Assembly (NCBI GenBank): GCA_945870225.1
Contig: CAMBRF010000008.1
Span: forward strand, 32,021 to 96,020
Direction of reading: 5' to 3'
DNA from: PVC group bacterium
GTDB lineage: Bacteria > Verrucomicrobiota > Kiritimatiellia > CAIKKV01 > CAITUY01
Length of the DNA: 64,000 nt
Shown here one piece after another: positions 31,681 through 41,079 of the stretch (its first letter is position 1; each line of letters begins with the position of its first letter). The notes below the pieces were generated by a model. It ran no database searches and was not told the origin of the DNA. It saw only the letters and a program-made list of their open reading frames with translations. The position numbers and the translations under genes were made by a program.

Positions 31681-32175
31681 TTACACACGCCGCCGTTTAC
31701 GCGGACGACAACCATTGTGTGGCATCGGCGTCACATCCTTGATCACCGTCAAATTCAATCCAGCGGCCTGCAACGCACGAATAGCCGACTCCCGTCCGGC
31801 ACCCGGCCCCTGCACACGCACTTCAACTTCCTGCATCCCGCGGCTTACCGCCTGACGGGCTGCTTCCTGAGCCACCACACTGGCCGCAAAAGCCGTGCTC
31901 TTGCGCGACCCCTTGAAACCCGCGCGACCCGAGGTGCTCCAGGCAATCACCCCGCCCTTGCTGTCGGTGATGCAAATGATGGTGTTGTTAAACGTCGCCC
32001 TGACATGGACGATCCCGAACGGAACCACCCGTGTTCCGCGACTCTTGACCGGACGGACCGCACCCTTGGCGCCCTCGCCTGCCGGAACTCCCGCACCCGC
32101 CGCCGGGGCTGCGGTGCTCGCCGCATCCAGCACAGCGCCGGCCTGCTCTTCAGCTTTGTCTTTCACGTCTGCCAT
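31681..32175 (-). CDS. rpsK: 30S ribosomal protein S11 with N-terminal extension
   Basis: The S11 core starts near residue 48 ([17 protein letters not shown]) and ends with the conserved [15 protein letters not shown]. It helps form the mRNA path at the platform. The first ~45 residues are an Ala/Gly/Glu-rich, low-complexity extension absent from E. coli S11 (129 residues; 164 here). No internal Met gives a shorter start before the core, so the extension appears genuine. It lies between rpsM and rpsD. Confidence 0.97.
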   Translation of the reverse strand: MADVKDKAEEQAGAVLDAASTAAPAAGAGVPAGEGAKGAVRPVKSRGTRVVPFGIVHVRATFNNTIICITDSKGGVIAWSTSGRAGFKGSRKSTAFAASVVAQEAARQAVSRGMQEVEVRVQGPGAGRESAIRALQAAGLNLTVIKDVTPMPHNGCRPRKRRRV

Positions 32176-32221
32176 TGCGAACCCGTACCTCTTTGATTAT
32201 GGTAACCGCTATTCCCTACAC

Positions 32222-32614
32222 TCACTTCACGGCCGCACGGGCATCTTTGCCACGCACCGCACCCACCGTCCGCCGCGGACCCTTCCGGGTACGCGCATTG
32301 GTGCTGGTCCGCTGGCCGCGAACCGGCAATCCACGTTTGTGCCGGATCCCACGGTAACTTCCGATACTGATCAAACGGCGAATGTTCTGGGCCACTTCTC
32401 GACGCAGATCGCCTTCGATCCGATAATTATTCTGGATCACATTGATGATTCGCGCCAACTCTTCATCCGTCAAATCATCGGCGCGCTTGGCGGGATCGAT
32501 CTTGGCCTCCTCGATCACTTCCCGCGCATTCGTCGGTCCAATTCCGTAAAGATAACGCAGAGAGTACTCAATGCGCTTCTTGCCGGGAATATCAACACCT
32601 AGTATTCTGGGCAT
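32222..32614 (-). CDS. rpsM: 30S ribosomal protein S13
   Basis: A 130-residue head protein contacting P-site tRNA and the B1 bridges. The conserved [26 protein letters not shown] start is followed by the helix-hairpin-helix region, the [26 protein letters not shown] motif and a basic tail. It follows rpmJ directly. Confidence 0.99.
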   Translation of the reverse strand: MPRILGVDIPGKKRIEYSLRYLYGIGPTNAREVIEEAKIDPAKRADDLTDEELARIINVIQNNYRIEGDLRREVAQNIRRLISIGSYRGIRHKRGLPVRGQRTSTNARTRKGPRRTVGAVRGKDARAAVK

Positions 32615-32626
32615 GCCAAATTCTCC

Positions 32627-32740
32627 TCAACCTTGCCGCTGCTTGTGGCGTGCATTTGTGCAGATTACCCGCACCACTCCCCGGCGGCGCACGATCTTGC
32701 ATCGTTCACAGATTCGCTTGACTGAACTTCTAACCTTCAT
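32627..32740 (-). CDS. rpmJ: 50S ribosomal protein L36 (zinc form)
   Basis: A 37-residue protein, [20 protein letters not shown] at the start, with the zinc ligands C11, C14, C27 and H32. It has ATG at 32740 and TGA at 32627-32629. It lies between map and rpsM, its standard position in the spc/alpha junction. infA, often next to it, is absent here. Confidence 0.97.
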   Translation of the reverse strand: MKVRSSVKRICERCKIVRRRGVVRVICTNARHKQRQG

Positions 32741-32810
32741 CCGCTGTCTCCATTCCAAAAAGAGCCGACCAAGTTAGCAATCGTTGCTCCCATTGTCCAC
32801 AAAAAACAAC

Positions 32811-33560
32811 TTACGCCACCACCGTGAGCACTTCCGGTCCGTCCTCCCCGATGGCCACCGTATGCTCAAAATGCGCCGACGGCCTCCGATCCACCGTCAA
32901 CACCGTCCAACCATCAGCCATGACCTCTACCGCGCTTCCGCCCAAGTTGACCATGGGCTCGATCGCGAAGGTCATGCCCTCCTTCAGTTTCGGGCCACAC
33001 CCCGGGGGCCCGTAGTTCGGAATCTGCGGATCCTCATGCATCTTCCGCCCGATTCCATGCCCGACAAAGTCGCGCACCACGGAAAAACCAGCTCGCTCCA
33101 CCACCGTCTCAATCGCATGGGAGATATCGGATAACCGATTCCCCTTCCGCGCCATGGCCATCCCCTCCACCAGCGCCTGCTCCGTCGTCCGGACCAGTCG
33201 GACCACCTCAGGGTCCGTCACGCCCACCATCACGGTTGTGGCCGTATCGCCAACAAAGCCGCCATAAACCACCCCGACATCGATGCTGACAATCTGCCCC
33301 ATCTCGATCCGCCGGTCCGACGGAATCCCATGCACCACCTCAGCATCGATCGAAAGACAAATATTTCCAGGATACTTCCGGTACCCCAAAAATGCGCTCG
33401 TCCCACCCATGGCCGCAATCAATCTCGCAGCCTGCTCATCCAGCTGCTTCGTGGTGACCCCCGGGGTCACCAGGCGAACCAGCTCGTCCCTCACCCGTGC
33501 CGCCACCCGGCAACTCTCGCGCATCTGCTGGATCTCGTCACGAGTCTTGATAATGATCAT
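32811..33560 (-). CDS. map: Methionine aminopeptidase, type I
   Basis: Removes the initiator Met from nascent proteins. At 249 residues, it has all five metal ligands visible: D94 and D105 (SIDVGVVYGGFVGD), H168 (GHGIGRKMHEDP), E201 (AIEPMVNLGG) and E232. There is no N-terminal zinc-finger extension. The start overlaps the adk stop by 4 bp (ATGA), giving the common secY-adk-map order. Confidence 0.98.
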   Translation of the reverse strand: MIIIKTRDEIQQMRESCRVAARVRDELVRLVTPGVTTKQLDEQAARLIAAMGGTSAFLGYRKYPGNICLSIDAEVVHGIPSDRRIEMGQIVSIDVGVVYGGFVGDTATTVMVGVTDPEVVRLVRTTEQALVEGMAMARKGNRLSDISHAIETVVERAGFSVVRDFVGHGIGRKMHEDPQIPNYGPPGCGPKLKEGMTFAIEPMVNLGGSAVEVMADGWTVLTVDRRPSAHFEHTVAIGEDGPEVLTVVA

Positions 33561-34222
33561 GACGCTGCCAGCGCACCCGCCCCGCGAAGGATCTCAGCGA
33601 CCGTTTCCTGTCGCGGCCGCGCAGAATCCACACGCACCAGCACGCCCTTTTTCTCATAAAAGGCAATCAGCGTCTCTGTCTGTTTCGTATAAACATCCAA
33701 GCGGTTCAGGATCGTCGCTTCACTGTCATCCGCACGTTGATACAGTTCGCCCCCGCAGAGATCGCAGGCCCCCGCGACCTTGGGAGGAATGTTGATCACA
33801 TGATAGCTCTGGCCGCATTTACGGCACACCCGGCGCCCCGTCAACCGCGCAATCAGAAGCGCGCGGGGGGCATCCAGCAAAAACACTTTATTCACAACCG
33901 CCTTCCGGCCCCCTAAAATCTCATCCAGCAGCCGCGCCTGGTCCATGGTGCGGGGAAACCCGTCAAACATGTAGGCGTCATCCGCACCACCCTTGTCCAA
34001 TCGTTCCTCAACAATGCCAAGAATGACGGCGTCCGGGACCAGTTCCCCCCGCTTCATGAAGGCCTCCGCCTGGCGACCGACCGGAGTCCCGCACTTGACC
34101 GCCTCACGGAGCATATCACCCGTGGAAACATGCAGGAACCGGCTCGCGGATCGGATTCCCTCCGCGATCGTCCCTTTGCCTGCTCCAGGCGCTCCCAGCA
34201 GAATAATTGTCTTAATACTCAT
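33557..34222 (-). CDS. adk: Adenylate kinase (zinc-type LID)
   Basis: Catalyses AMP + ATP to 2 ADP. P-loop GAPGAGKGT at residues 10-18, the NMP-binding DGFPRT motif at 87-92, and a LID domain with C133, C136, C153 and C156 as a zinc site, as in Gram-positive-type enzymes. The ATG at 34222 begins MSIKTIILLGAPG; an upstream in-frame start would overlap secY and is rejected. It has 221 residues. Confidence 0.98.
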   Translation of the reverse strand: MSIKTIILLGAPGAGKGTIAEGIRSASRFLHVSTGDMLREAVKCGTPVGRQAEAFMKRGELVPDAVILGIVEERLDKGGADDAYMFDGFPRTMDQARLLDEILGGRKAVVNKVFLLDAPRALLIARLTGRRVCRKCGQSYHVINIPPKVAGACDLCGGELYQRADDSEATILNRLDVYTKQTETLIAFYEKKGVLVRVDSARPRQETVAEILRGAGALAAS

Positions 34223-34247
34223 GACTTCCCAAAACCATATGGCAGGG

Positions 34248-35597
34248 CTACTTCCGGCCGCGGAGGTGCCCCTTGCGCAAGAACCCGTCATAGTGCCGCA
34301 TCAGCAGATGAGATTCGATCTGACGCATCGTATCCAGCATCACGCCCACAATGATCAAAAGACTCGTCCCGCCAAAAAATGATGAGACAAGCCACGGCAC
34401 ATTGAATTGCTTGCTCATAATGGAAGGGGTAACGGCAATCACGGTCAGGAAAAGGGCGCCTGCCAACGTAATGCGGGTCATCGTGGAATCGAGAAATTCG
34501 GCCGTCGGCTTTCCAGGACGTATGCCGGGGACATAGCCTCCGTACTTCTTTAAATCATCGGCTATTTGGACAGGATTAAACTGGGTGGCCACCCAAAAAT
34601 AGGAAAAGAAAAGGATCATCACACCGTACAGCAACATATACAGACCGGTTTCCATCGATATGGCGGACGCCATCCGCTGGGCAAAGGCGCCTGGCATTCT
34701 CGAAAGAATCATCGCCGGAAACATCAGAATGGATTGAGCAAAAATGATGGGCATGACGCCGGAGTAATTGATCCGGAGCGGCATGTAGGTACTCTGGCCG
34801 CCATACACCTTGCGCCCCACAACGCGCTTGGCGTACTGAATGGGAATCTTCCTTTGCCCCTGCGTGAGGGCGATCGTGCCCGCCACCACCAAAAACAGCA
34901 TGACCATCAACCCGACCAGATGGAAAGGCGAAAATTGACGCGAACCATCCTCGGCAAGTTTGAACATATTATAGACCGCATAGGCCGCCGCCGGAAGTCG
35001 GCTGATAATGCCTTCCGTGATGATCAACGATATACCATTCCCGATGCCACGCTGGGTGATCTGCTCCCCAAGCCACATGATGAACAACGTTCCCGTCGTC
35101 ATCGTCAGCACCGTCATCAAACGGAATCCCACGCCCGGATTAATCACGATCTGCCGGGAAATCCCAAGCGCGGAAGGATTTTCCAGGGTCACCGCCATGA
35201 AGTACCCCTGCACAATACAAATCAGCACAGTGAGATAGCGACCATACTGGGTAATCTTCTGGCGCCCCGTATCCCCCTCGCGGGCCAGACGTCCCAAGGC
35301 TGGAATAATGGCCGTCAACAACTGAAGAATAATCGAGGAACTGATATAAGGCATGATTCCCAGCGCGCCCACCGCACAGTTACGCAGGGCACCGCCGCTG
35401 AACATGTCGATCAATCCGAGAAGCCCGCCGCCTTGCCGGCTTTCAAGATCCGCGACCACCTGCTGCAGCGCCACGGCATCGATCCCCGGGGTCGGGACAT
35501 TGGCCACAAGCCGGCAGACAAAAATCAGTCCCAGAGTAAAAAGGATCCGGGACCGAAGTTCGGGGATCTTGAGGCTGTTCGTGAAAGCGGAAAGCAT
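34248..35597 (-). CDS. secY: Preprotein translocase subunit SecY
   Basis: Central channel of the Sec translocon; 449 residues with about ten membrane helices. Conserved stretches include the N-terminal SLKIPELRSRILFTLGLIFVCR, the plug-region FSGGALRNCAVGALGIMPYISSSII, QRGIGNGISLIITEGI and RKIPIQYAKR. It lies in the spc operon between rplO and adk. Its partner secE is encoded upstream in the same superoperon. Confidence 0.99.
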   Translation of the reverse strand: MLSAFTNSLKIPELRSRILFTLGLIFVCRLVANVPTPGIDAVALQQVVADLESRQGGGLLGLIDMFSGGALRNCAVGALGIMPYISSSIILQLLTAIIPALGRLAREGDTGRQKITQYGRYLTVLICIVQGYFMAVTLENPSALGISRQIVINPGVGFRLMTVLTMTTGTLFIMWLGEQITQRGIGNGISLIITEGIISRLPAAAYAVYNMFKLAEDGSRQFSPFHLVGLMVMLFLVVAGTIALTQGQRKIPIQYAKRVVGRKVYGGQSTYMPLRINYSGVMPIIFAQSILMFPAMILSRMPGAFAQRMASAISMETGLYMLLYGVMILFFSYFWVATQFNPVQIADDLKKYGGYVPGIRPGKPTAEFLDSTMTRITLAGALFLTVIAVTPSIMSKQFNVPWLVSSFFGGTSLLIIVGVMLDTMRQIESHLLMRHYDGFLRKGHLRGRK

Positions 35598-35616
35598 GTC
35601 GTTGTCTCTTTATCCC

Positions 35617-36060
35617 TTACTTGACCACTTCGCACACGCCCCCGGCTGATTCAATCTTGGCTTTCGCTGTGGCGCTGAAGGCATGCGCCTTCACCGTCAG
35701 CTTCTTGCTCAAGGTTCCTGTTCCCAAAATTTTGATCCCATCCTTGACACCCTTCGCCACTCCCTGGGCGATCATCAGGTCAGGGGTGATCTCGACACCG
35801 TTGTCAAACATATCCAGTTCGGAAACATTCACCGGGACGAATTCCCTCCGGCTGATGTTCGTGAACCCGCGCTTGGGTATCCGCCGGATCAGGCGCATTT
35901 GTCCGCCTTCGAACCCCGGCTTGTGCTTGTGGCCCGAACGCGCATATTGTCCCTTGTGCCCGCGGCCTGACGTTTTACCAAGCCCCGATCCCGGACCACG
36001 TCCCAGACGTTTTCTTGTCGACCGAGCACCGACCGTATTCTTCAATGAATGCAGATTCAT
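35617..36060 (-). CDS. rplO: 50S ribosomal protein L15
   Basis: Late-assembling large-subunit protein of 147 residues with the Gly/Arg-rich, extended N-terminal arm ([21 protein letters not shown]) that threads into 23S rRNA, and a globular C-terminal part. It follows rpsE by 35 bp, without the rpmD (L30) gene that usually separates them. Confidence 0.99.
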   Translation of the reverse strand: MNLHSLKNTVGARSTRKRLGRGPGSGLGKTSGRGHKGQYARSGHKHKPGFEGGQMRLIRRIPKRGFTNISRREFVPVNVSELDMFDNGVEITPDLMIAQGVAKGVKDGIKILGTGTLSKKLTVKAHAFSATAKAKIESAGGVCEVVK

Positions 36061-36095
36061 AACGTAATTCCCACCCCGTGGAGAGACTTTGACGA

Positions 36096-36605
36096 TCAGG
36101 CGCTGCGAGCCGCCGCGATTTCTTCGCGGGACCGCAACTGCTCCAATGCATTCACCGTCGCCTTAACCACATTGACTTTGTTGCTGCTACCAAGCGATTT
36201 GGCCAAAATATCGTGCACACCGGAAAGCTCCAGCACCGCACGCATTCCCCCGCCGGCAATAACGCCGGTACCGGCCGAGGCCGGCTTAAGAAGCACATGG
36301 CCACCATCGCACTGACCGATGACTTCATGCGGGATCGTGCGATCTTTCAGCGTGACCTGAAACATGCTCCGCCGGGCGCTGTCCCCACCCTTGCGAATCG
36401 CATCCGCCACTTCGTTGGCCTTCCCGAACCCGTAGCCGACCATTCCCTTGCGATTGCCAACGACGACAATCGCGCTGAAACTGAACCGGCGACCGCCCTT
36501 GACGACCTTGGCGCAGCGATTGACAAACACCACGCGCTCTTCCACGTCGGACGATGCATCGCCCTTCATCGCGCCACGTTCTTTATTTAATCTGTTTTCT
36601 TTCAT
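36096..36605 (-). CDS. rpsE: 30S ribosomal protein S5
   Basis: Decoding-fidelity protein of 169 residues. The double-stranded-RNA-binding-like N-domain contains [30 protein letters not shown], and the C-domain has [23 protein letters not shown] and [13 protein letters not shown]. The start at 36605 agrees with the basic leader [11 protein letters not shown]. Confidence 0.99.
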   Translation of the reverse strand: MKENRLNKERGAMKGDASSDVEERVVFVNRCAKVVKGGRRFSFSAIVVVGNRKGMVGYGFGKANEVADAIRKGGDSARRSMFQVTLKDRTIPHEVIGQCDGGHVLLKPASAGTGVIAGGGMRAVLELSGVHDILAKSLGSSNKVNVVKATVNALEQLRSREEIAAARSA

Positions 36606-36617
36606 AGCTTCCCGGGT

Positions 36618-36971
36618 CTAAAAATTGAAGCCTGCTGCGCGCACCGCCTCGGCGATCGCCTTTACCCGCCCGTGGTACTTATACCCGCCGCGGTCAAAAA
36701 CGAGCTCCGAGATGCCTGATTGCTTGGCCAATTCAGCCAAACGTTGTCCCAACAATGTGGCACCCGCGACATTCTTGTGCCCCACAGCGTCTTTTCCTGC
36801 CGACGACACAGAAGCCAGCGTCACCGCCTTCTCGTCATCAACCAGTTGAACGTAGATGTGTTTATTGGACACCATAACGCACAAGCGCGGCCGTAATGCC
36901 GTTCCGGTAACTTTCCTCCGGATGCGCACATGTCTCCGCTGCCGTCCCACTTTCTTGTCCACTGTCTTCAT
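36618..36971 (-). CDS. rplR: 50S ribosomal protein L18
   Basis: 5S rRNA-binding protein of 117 residues with the typical RRHVRIRRKVTGTALRPRLCV start, the VSNKHIYVQLVDD strand and the GYKYHGRVKAIAEAVRAAGF C-terminus. It lies between rplF (3-bp gap) and rpsE. Confidence 0.98.
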   Translation of the reverse strand: MKTVDKKVGRQRRHVRIRRKVTGTALRPRLCVMVSNKHIYVQLVDDEKAVTLASVSSAGKDAVGHKNVAGATLLGQRLAELAKQSGISELVFDRGGYKYHGRVKAIAEAVRAAGFNF

Positions 36972-36974
36972 ACG

Positions 36975-37508
36975 CTAGGCCACCGTCTTCCCGGCCTTAC
37001 GCCGCACATGTTCACCCTTGTAACGAATGCCCTTGCCTTTGTAGGGCTCGGGCGGATAATACGACCGTATACGCGCGGCCACATCGCCGACGACCTGCTT
37101 ATCCGGACCGCTTACAGTGATATTCGTTTCCTTGACGGTGATCGTGATTCCCGCAGGCGCCACGTATTCCACCGGGTAGGAATACCCAATGGTCATCGTC
37201 AATTTGCTTCCCTGGACAGCGGCACGAAAGCCGACGCCCTGCAATTCCAAATCGATGGAATAGCCCTTGCTAACACCTTCCACCATGTTGGCCACGAGAC
37301 TCCTGCCCAACCCGAACAGACTGCGCCCCGTTGCGGTTCCGTTTGAGCAGCTCATCGTGATAACGCCGTCCTTAACCACTGCGGTAACGGACGCAGGCAG
37401 CGTCATCGCGAGGTCCCCTTTCGGTCCCTTCGCGGCAACACGCGTCCCGTCCGTTTGCACGGTCACACCGGTTGGAATGGCTACCGGTTTCTTGCCGATT
37501 CTTGACAT
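36975..37508 (-). CDS. rplF: 50S ribosomal protein L6
   Basis: A 177-residue protein of the factor-binding region with two repeated L6 domains. It shows MSRIGKKPVAIPTGV, the NMVEGVSKGY hinge, and the signature PEPYKGKGIRYKGEHVRRK near the C-terminus. Confidence 0.99.
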   Translation of the reverse strand: MSRIGKKPVAIPTGVTVQTDGTRVAAKGPKGDLAMTLPASVTAVVKDGVITMSCSNGTATGRSLFGLGRSLVANMVEGVSKGYSIDLELQGVGFRAAVQGSKLTMTIGYSYPVEYVAPAGITITVKETNITVSGPDKQVVGDVAARIRSYYPPEPYKGKGIRYKGEHVRRKAGKTVA

Positions 37509-37585
37509 TCTATTCCCCTGTTTAACACTGATTCACCCGCGCCGATTGCGGCCGCGGCGGCCTGTCCGTAAGAACGGCAGACCTC

Positions 37586-37984
37586 TTACCAGACCTGACA
37601 GAGCAGTTCACCACCCACGCGCCGCTGGCGCGCTTCATTATCCGTCATGATCCCGGAGGGTGTGCTGAGAATAGCCACCCCCATACCGCCCAATACGCGC
37701 GGGATCTTATCGAACCCCACGTACCGCCGCAGCCCGGGCTTGCTGATCCGACGCAATCCCTTGATTGTCGGCTTCTTTTCCGCATCGTATTTCAAGACAA
37801 GGTTGATCACCTTCTTGGTGCCTTCCCCGTCAATTGAAACCTCGCGGATAAACCCTTCCTTCTTCAAGATGACGGCGATCTCGCTCTTCATCTTGGAGTA
37901 GGTGACTTCCGCCACCTTCAACCCCGCTCCGGAGGCATTCCGAATGCGGTTCAACATGTCACTGATTGGATCCGACAAACTCAT
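37586..37984 (-). CDS. rpsH: 30S ribosomal protein S8
   Basis: A 132-residue 16S rRNA-binding protein with the start DPISDMLNRIRNA, and the C-terminal signature GVAILSTPSGIMTDNEARQRRVGGELLC. In E. coli it represses the spc operon; control here is unknown. A 77-bp gap to rplF is larger than its neighbours' but shows no clear signal. Confidence 0.99.
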   Translation of the reverse strand: MSLSDPISDMLNRIRNASGAGLKVAEVTYSKMKSEIAVILKKEGFIREVSIDGEGTKKVINLVLKYDAEKKPTIKGLRRISKPGLRRYVGFDKIPRVLGGMGVAILSTPSGIMTDNEARQRRVGGELLCQVW

Positions 37985-37996
37985 AAGCTCTCCATT

Positions 37997-38182
37997 TTAC
38001 CAGCTCGCCTTGGTCACACCGGGAATCAACCCGTATGACGCCAGCTCCCTGAAGCAAATACGGCACACCTGAAACTTGCGCATAAACGCATGTCGTCGCC
38101 CGCAGCGCTTGCAGCGATTATAGCGGCGCGTGCTGAACTTCGGCGCGCGGCTAGCTTTGACTTCCTGTGATATCTTGGCCAA
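37997..38182 (-). CDS. rpsN: 30S ribosomal protein S14, zinc type
   Basis: The short 61-residue form (type Z) with C24, C27, C40 and C43 in [10 protein letters not shown] and QVCRICF. It binds 16S rRNA helices in the head. The position between rplE and rpsH is standard. Confidence 0.98.
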   Translation of the reverse strand: MAKISQEVKASRAPKFSTRRYNRCKRCGRRHAFMRKFQVCRICFRELASYGLIPGVTKASW

Positions 38183-38205
38183 AACTCCATCCTCCCTGCC
38201 GTGAA

Positions 38206-38751
38206 CTACTTATGCGACTTGGCGAACGGGACCCCGAGCAGCGTGAGCAGTTCGCGCGCCCGATTGTCCGTTGTCGCCGATGTGACGATCGTCACGTTCA
38301 TGCCCTGCACCTTCTTGACGCTATCCGGATCAATCTCCGGAAAAATCGTCTGTTCTTGCAGGCCAAAAGTGTAACTTCCTCTCCCATCAAAGCCTTTGAC
38401 AGGCAACCCGCGGAAGTCGCGGATGCGGGGCAATCCCGCGTGAATCAGACGAACCAGGAAGTCATACATCCTGTCGCCCCGTAACGTAACCTTGGCTCCC
38501 ACCGGCATCCCCTTGCGGAGCTTAAAATTCGAGATGCTCTTACGCGCCTTGGTGATCACCGCCCGCTGGCCGGAAATCGACGCCAGGTCATCGGAGACCG
38601 CCTTGATGGTGTCTTTGTCCACCGATGAGTTGAACCCCATGTTGATCGTCACTTTTTGGAGTCGTGGGACTTCCATGACGTTCTTCAACGCCAGCGACTT
38701 CATCAACGCCGGCACGATTTCGGTTTTATACTTTTCCTTGAGTCCGGTCAT
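38206..38751 (-). CDS. rplE: 50S ribosomal protein L5
   Basis: A 181-residue protein contacting 5S rRNA and P-site tRNA. It shows [18 protein letters not shown], the signature [16 protein letters not shown], and the late [22 protein letters not shown] 38751 follows AAGG and is preferred over an in-frame start 9 nt earlier. Confidence 0.98.
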   Translation of the reverse strand: MTGLKEKYKTEIVPALMKSLALKNVMEVPRLQKVTINMGFNSSVDKDTIKAVSDDLASISGQRAVITKARKSISNFKLRKGMPVGAKVTLRGDRMYDFLVRLIHAGLPRIRDFRGLPVKGFDGRGSYTFGLQEQTIFPEIDPDSVKKVQGMNVTIVTSATTDNRARELLTLLGVPFAKSHK

Positions 38752-38761
38752 AAGCCACACC

Positions 38762-39073
38762 TTAAGAGTCGAATACCTGCCCGCATCCCTTGCACTTGCG
38801 AACGCGCTTCGCGCCTTCCAGCACCCGCGCCACCCTCACACCCTTCTTGCACGCGGCACAGAAGAGTTTCAGATTCGCCACCGCGAGGGGCGCTTCCTTC
38901 TTGATAATTCCGCCCTTGGGGTTGTCCTGGGACTTGCGCAAATGCTTGGTCACCAGATTGACACCCTCAACGACCGCCCGCCGCTCTTCCACCAAAACCT
39001 GCAAAACTTTTCCCTGCTTGCCTTGGTCCCGTCCGCGGAGAACTACCACGATATCGTTTCGTCGGATCTTCAT
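38762..39073 (-). CDS. rplX: 50S ribosomal protein L24 with zinc ribbon
   Basis: Assembly initiator of the large subunit; the KOW motif is in residues 5-32 (NDIVVVLRGRDQGKQGKVLQ). C72, C75, C94 and C97 form a complete four-Cys ribbon in the C-terminal half. Four-Cys L24 is common in many phyla but absent from E. coli. It has 103 residues. Confidence 0.98.
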   Translation of the reverse strand: MKIRRNDIVVVLRGRDQGKQGKVLQVLVEERRAVVEGVNLVTKHLRKSQDNPKGGIIKKEAPLAVANLKLFCAACKKGVRVARVLEGAKRVRKCKGCGQVFDS

Positions 39074-39085
39074 GAATTTCCCTTC

Positions 39086-39451
39086 TTAGAGCACCTCAGG
39101 AGCCAGCGAGACGATTTTCATGTAATTTTTTTCCCGCAGTTCCCGGGCCACCGGGCCAAAAATTCGGGTCCCCAACGGGTTGAGCTTTTCATCCACCAGC
39201 ACCACCGCGTTGTTATCGAACCTCAATGCTGAACCGTCGGGACGCCGAATGGCCTGACTGGTCCGCACGACAATCCCGCGGCAAACCTGGCCCTTCTTGA
39301 CCATCCCGGTCGGCTGTGCTTCCTGAATCGCAACCCGGATAACATCGCCGATATGCGCATACTGTTTCCGCTGCCCGATTATCCGGAAACACTTCGCCCG
39401 CCTGGCTCCGGTGTTGTCAGCGACTTCGAGGTTTGTTTCTTCCTGAATCAT
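39086..39451 (-). CDS. rplN: 50S ribosomal protein L14
   Basis: A 121-residue protein at the subunit interface (bridge B5/B8). It has [20 protein letters not shown], the signature [20 protein letters not shown] and the end [20 protein letters not shown]. It lies between rpsQ and rplX, as in E. coli. Confidence 0.99.
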   Translation of the reverse strand: MIQEETNLEVADNTGARRAKCFRIIGQRKQYAHIGDVIRVAIQEAQPTGMVKKGQVCRGIVVRTSQAIRRPDGSALRFDNNAVVLVDEKLNPLGTRIFGPVARELREKNYMKIVSLAPEVL

Positions 39452-39457
39452 GGTTTC

Positions 39458-39742
39458 TCACCCAGCTGCTTGGCGCTTTTCCGCTTCGATGATCTTGACC
39501 AACCGCCACCGCTTCAGCTTGCTGAGCGGCCGCGTCTCGCTGATCAGGACCCTGTCCCCGGCTTTCGCCTTGTTGTCTTCGTCGTGCGCGTAGAATTTTT
39601 CGATCTGACGCATCTCTTTCCCATAGAGCGGATGACGCGTCTTGCGCTCCACCTGGACCACGATGGTTTTATTCATCGCCGCGCTGAGTACAACGCCCGT
39701 CCGCTCCTTGCGAAGTCCCCGCTTTATTTCCGTGTCTGCCAT
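39458..39742 (-). CDS. rpsQ: 30S ribosomal protein S17
   Basis: Primary 16S rRNA binder with an OB-fold; 94 residues with [23 protein letters not shown] and [18 protein letters not shown]. The ATG at 39742 is preferred: AGGG lies 9 nt upstream, while the earlier TTG (39751) and ATG (39748) are too close to it. The start is within a few bases of the rpmC stop. Confidence 0.97.
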   Translation of the reverse strand: MADTEIKRGLRKERTGVVLSAAMNKTIVVQVERKTRHPLYGKEMRQIEKFYAHDEDNKAKAGDRVLISETRPLSKLKRWRLVKIIEAEKRQAAG

Positions 39743-39747
39743 AGTCA

Positions 39748-39945
39748 TCAACCCTGCTGGCTACGCCGCTCACTCATTACCGTTTTGGCCCGGGCGATAT
39801 CCCGCCGCAGACTACGGATCCGCGACGGCTGTTCGACCTGACTCGCCGATTTACGAATGTTCAGAGTGCGCAGCTCCTTTTGCATGTCCGCGCACTGCTG
39901 GACAAGTTCCTCTTTACCAAGCTCTTTCAACTTCGCGGCCTTCAT
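39748..39945 (-). CDS. rpmC: 50S ribosomal protein L29
   Basis: A 65-residue two-helix protein by the tunnel exit. It starts [20 protein letters not shown] and ends in [19 protein letters not shown], the usual coiled-coil pattern. It lies between rplP and rpsQ. Confidence 0.97.
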   Translation of the reverse strand: MKAAKLKELGKEELVQQCADMQKELRTLNIRKSASQVEQPSRIRSLRRDIARAKTVMSERRSQQG

Positions 39946-39976
39946 GGCTCACCGCTTTCCCTGTTTAATGGCCCGC

Positions 39977-40390
39977 TCAGTGGTGCCGTTTCACAAACAT
40001 CGTCCGAATCGGCAGTTTAGACGCCGCCAGACGCAAAGACTCCCTCGCCATCTGCTCGGTCACGCCGTCAACTTCGAACAGCATTCTTCCCGGCAGAATC
40101 ACCGCCACCCAGAACTCAGGGGCGCCTTTACCTTTCCCCTGACGGGTTTCCAGCGGCTTTTTACTCACGGGCTTATCCGGGAAAATACGCAACCAGACTT
40201 TACCGCGACGCTTCATGTTGCGATTCATCGCCACACGACACGCCTCGATCTGGTTGGCCTTAACCCAGGCCCGATCCAGCGCCTTCAAACCGTACTCCCC
40301 GAAAGCCAGCGTGTTTCCGCACTGGGCCGTCCCTTTGCGGCTGCCACGCTGCACCATCCGGTGCTTCACCCTTTTAGGCATAAGAGGCAT
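39977..40390 (-). CDS. rplP: 50S ribosomal protein L16
   Basis: A 137-residue protein that positions A-site tRNA. It has [18 protein letters not shown] and the signature [24 protein letters not shown] 7 nt before ATG 40390 supports that start; a second ATG at 40381 would give the more usual N-terminus MPKRV. Either start overlaps the end of rpsC. Confidence 0.97.
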   Translation of the reverse strand: MPLMPKRVKHRMVQRGSRKGTAQCGNTLAFGEYGLKALDRAWVKANQIEACRVAMNRNMKRRGKVWLRIFPDKPVSKKPLETRQGKGKGAPEFWVAVILPGRMLFEVDGVTEQMARESLRLAASKLPIRTMFVKRHH

Positions 40391-41042
40391 TGGCTCGTCC
40401 CCTTACTGCCTTTTCAGGCTCTTCTTTTTCCTTGCAGATCCAGGTCTTCACGCCGATTTTCCCGGCGGTCGATCTGGCTTCAGCAAATCCATAGTCAATG
40501 TTCGCACGAAGCGTATGCAGGGGGATCGTTCCCTCCTTGTACTGCTCCGTCCGTGCAATCTCGGCGCCGCCCAGACGGCCGGACACCTTGATGCGAATTC
40601 CCTTCACCCCAAGCTCCATGGCCATCTTGATCGCCCGCTTCATGGCCCGGCGGAAAGAAACACGCCGCTCCATTTGAACGGCAATACTCTCAGCCACCAA
40701 CTGCGCATTGGTATCCGGGCTGCGAATTTCCCTGATCTCCAGGTAGATTTCCTTGCCTGTCAGCTTGCCAATTTCATCCCGTACGCGATCGAGGTCCTGT
40801 CCCTTGCGCCCGATGACAATACCCGGCCTGGCCGTGCAAATTGTCACGCGAACGCGTTTCGCATAACGCTCGACGATGATGTCCGCCACCGCCGCCGCCT
40901 CGAGCCGCTTCTTAACTAAATCACGGATCTTCAGATCCTCGATCAACAGCGTGCCAAACGTCTTCTTGTCGGCAAACCATCGGGATTTCCATTCCTTGCT
41001 GACTGCAATCCTCAGTCCAATAGGATTGATTTTCTGTCCCAA
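40374..41042 (-). CDS. rpsC: 30S ribosomal protein S3 (TTG start)
   Basis: A 222-residue protein of the mRNA entry tunnel. It begins [17 protein letters not shown] after a TTG initiation codon, with AAAGGAG 7 nt upstream; no alternative ATG precedes the conserved N-terminus. KH domain [20 protein letters not shown], then the C-terminal signature [20 protein letters not shown]. The TTG start is unusual for a high-expression ribosomal gene. Confidence 0.98.
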   Translation of the reverse strand: MGQKINPIGLRIAVSKEWKSRWFADKKTFGTLLIEDLKIRDLVKKRLEAAAVADIIVERYAKRVRVTICTARPGIVIGRKGQDLDRVRDEIGKLTGKEIYLEIREIRSPDTNAQLVAESIAVQMERRVSFRRAMKRAIKMAMELGVKGIRIKVSGRLGGAEIARTEQYKEGTIPLHTLRANIDYGFAEARSTAGKIGVKTWICKEKEEPEKAVRGRANASYA

Positions 41043-41079
41043 AACGCCGCTCCTTTCCCGACTCCCGGCCTGAGGCCGT

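Noticed and set aside
34223..34291. Upstream start for adk adding 23 residues
   Set aside because: It would overlap secY and precede the conserved MSIKTIILLGAPG start.
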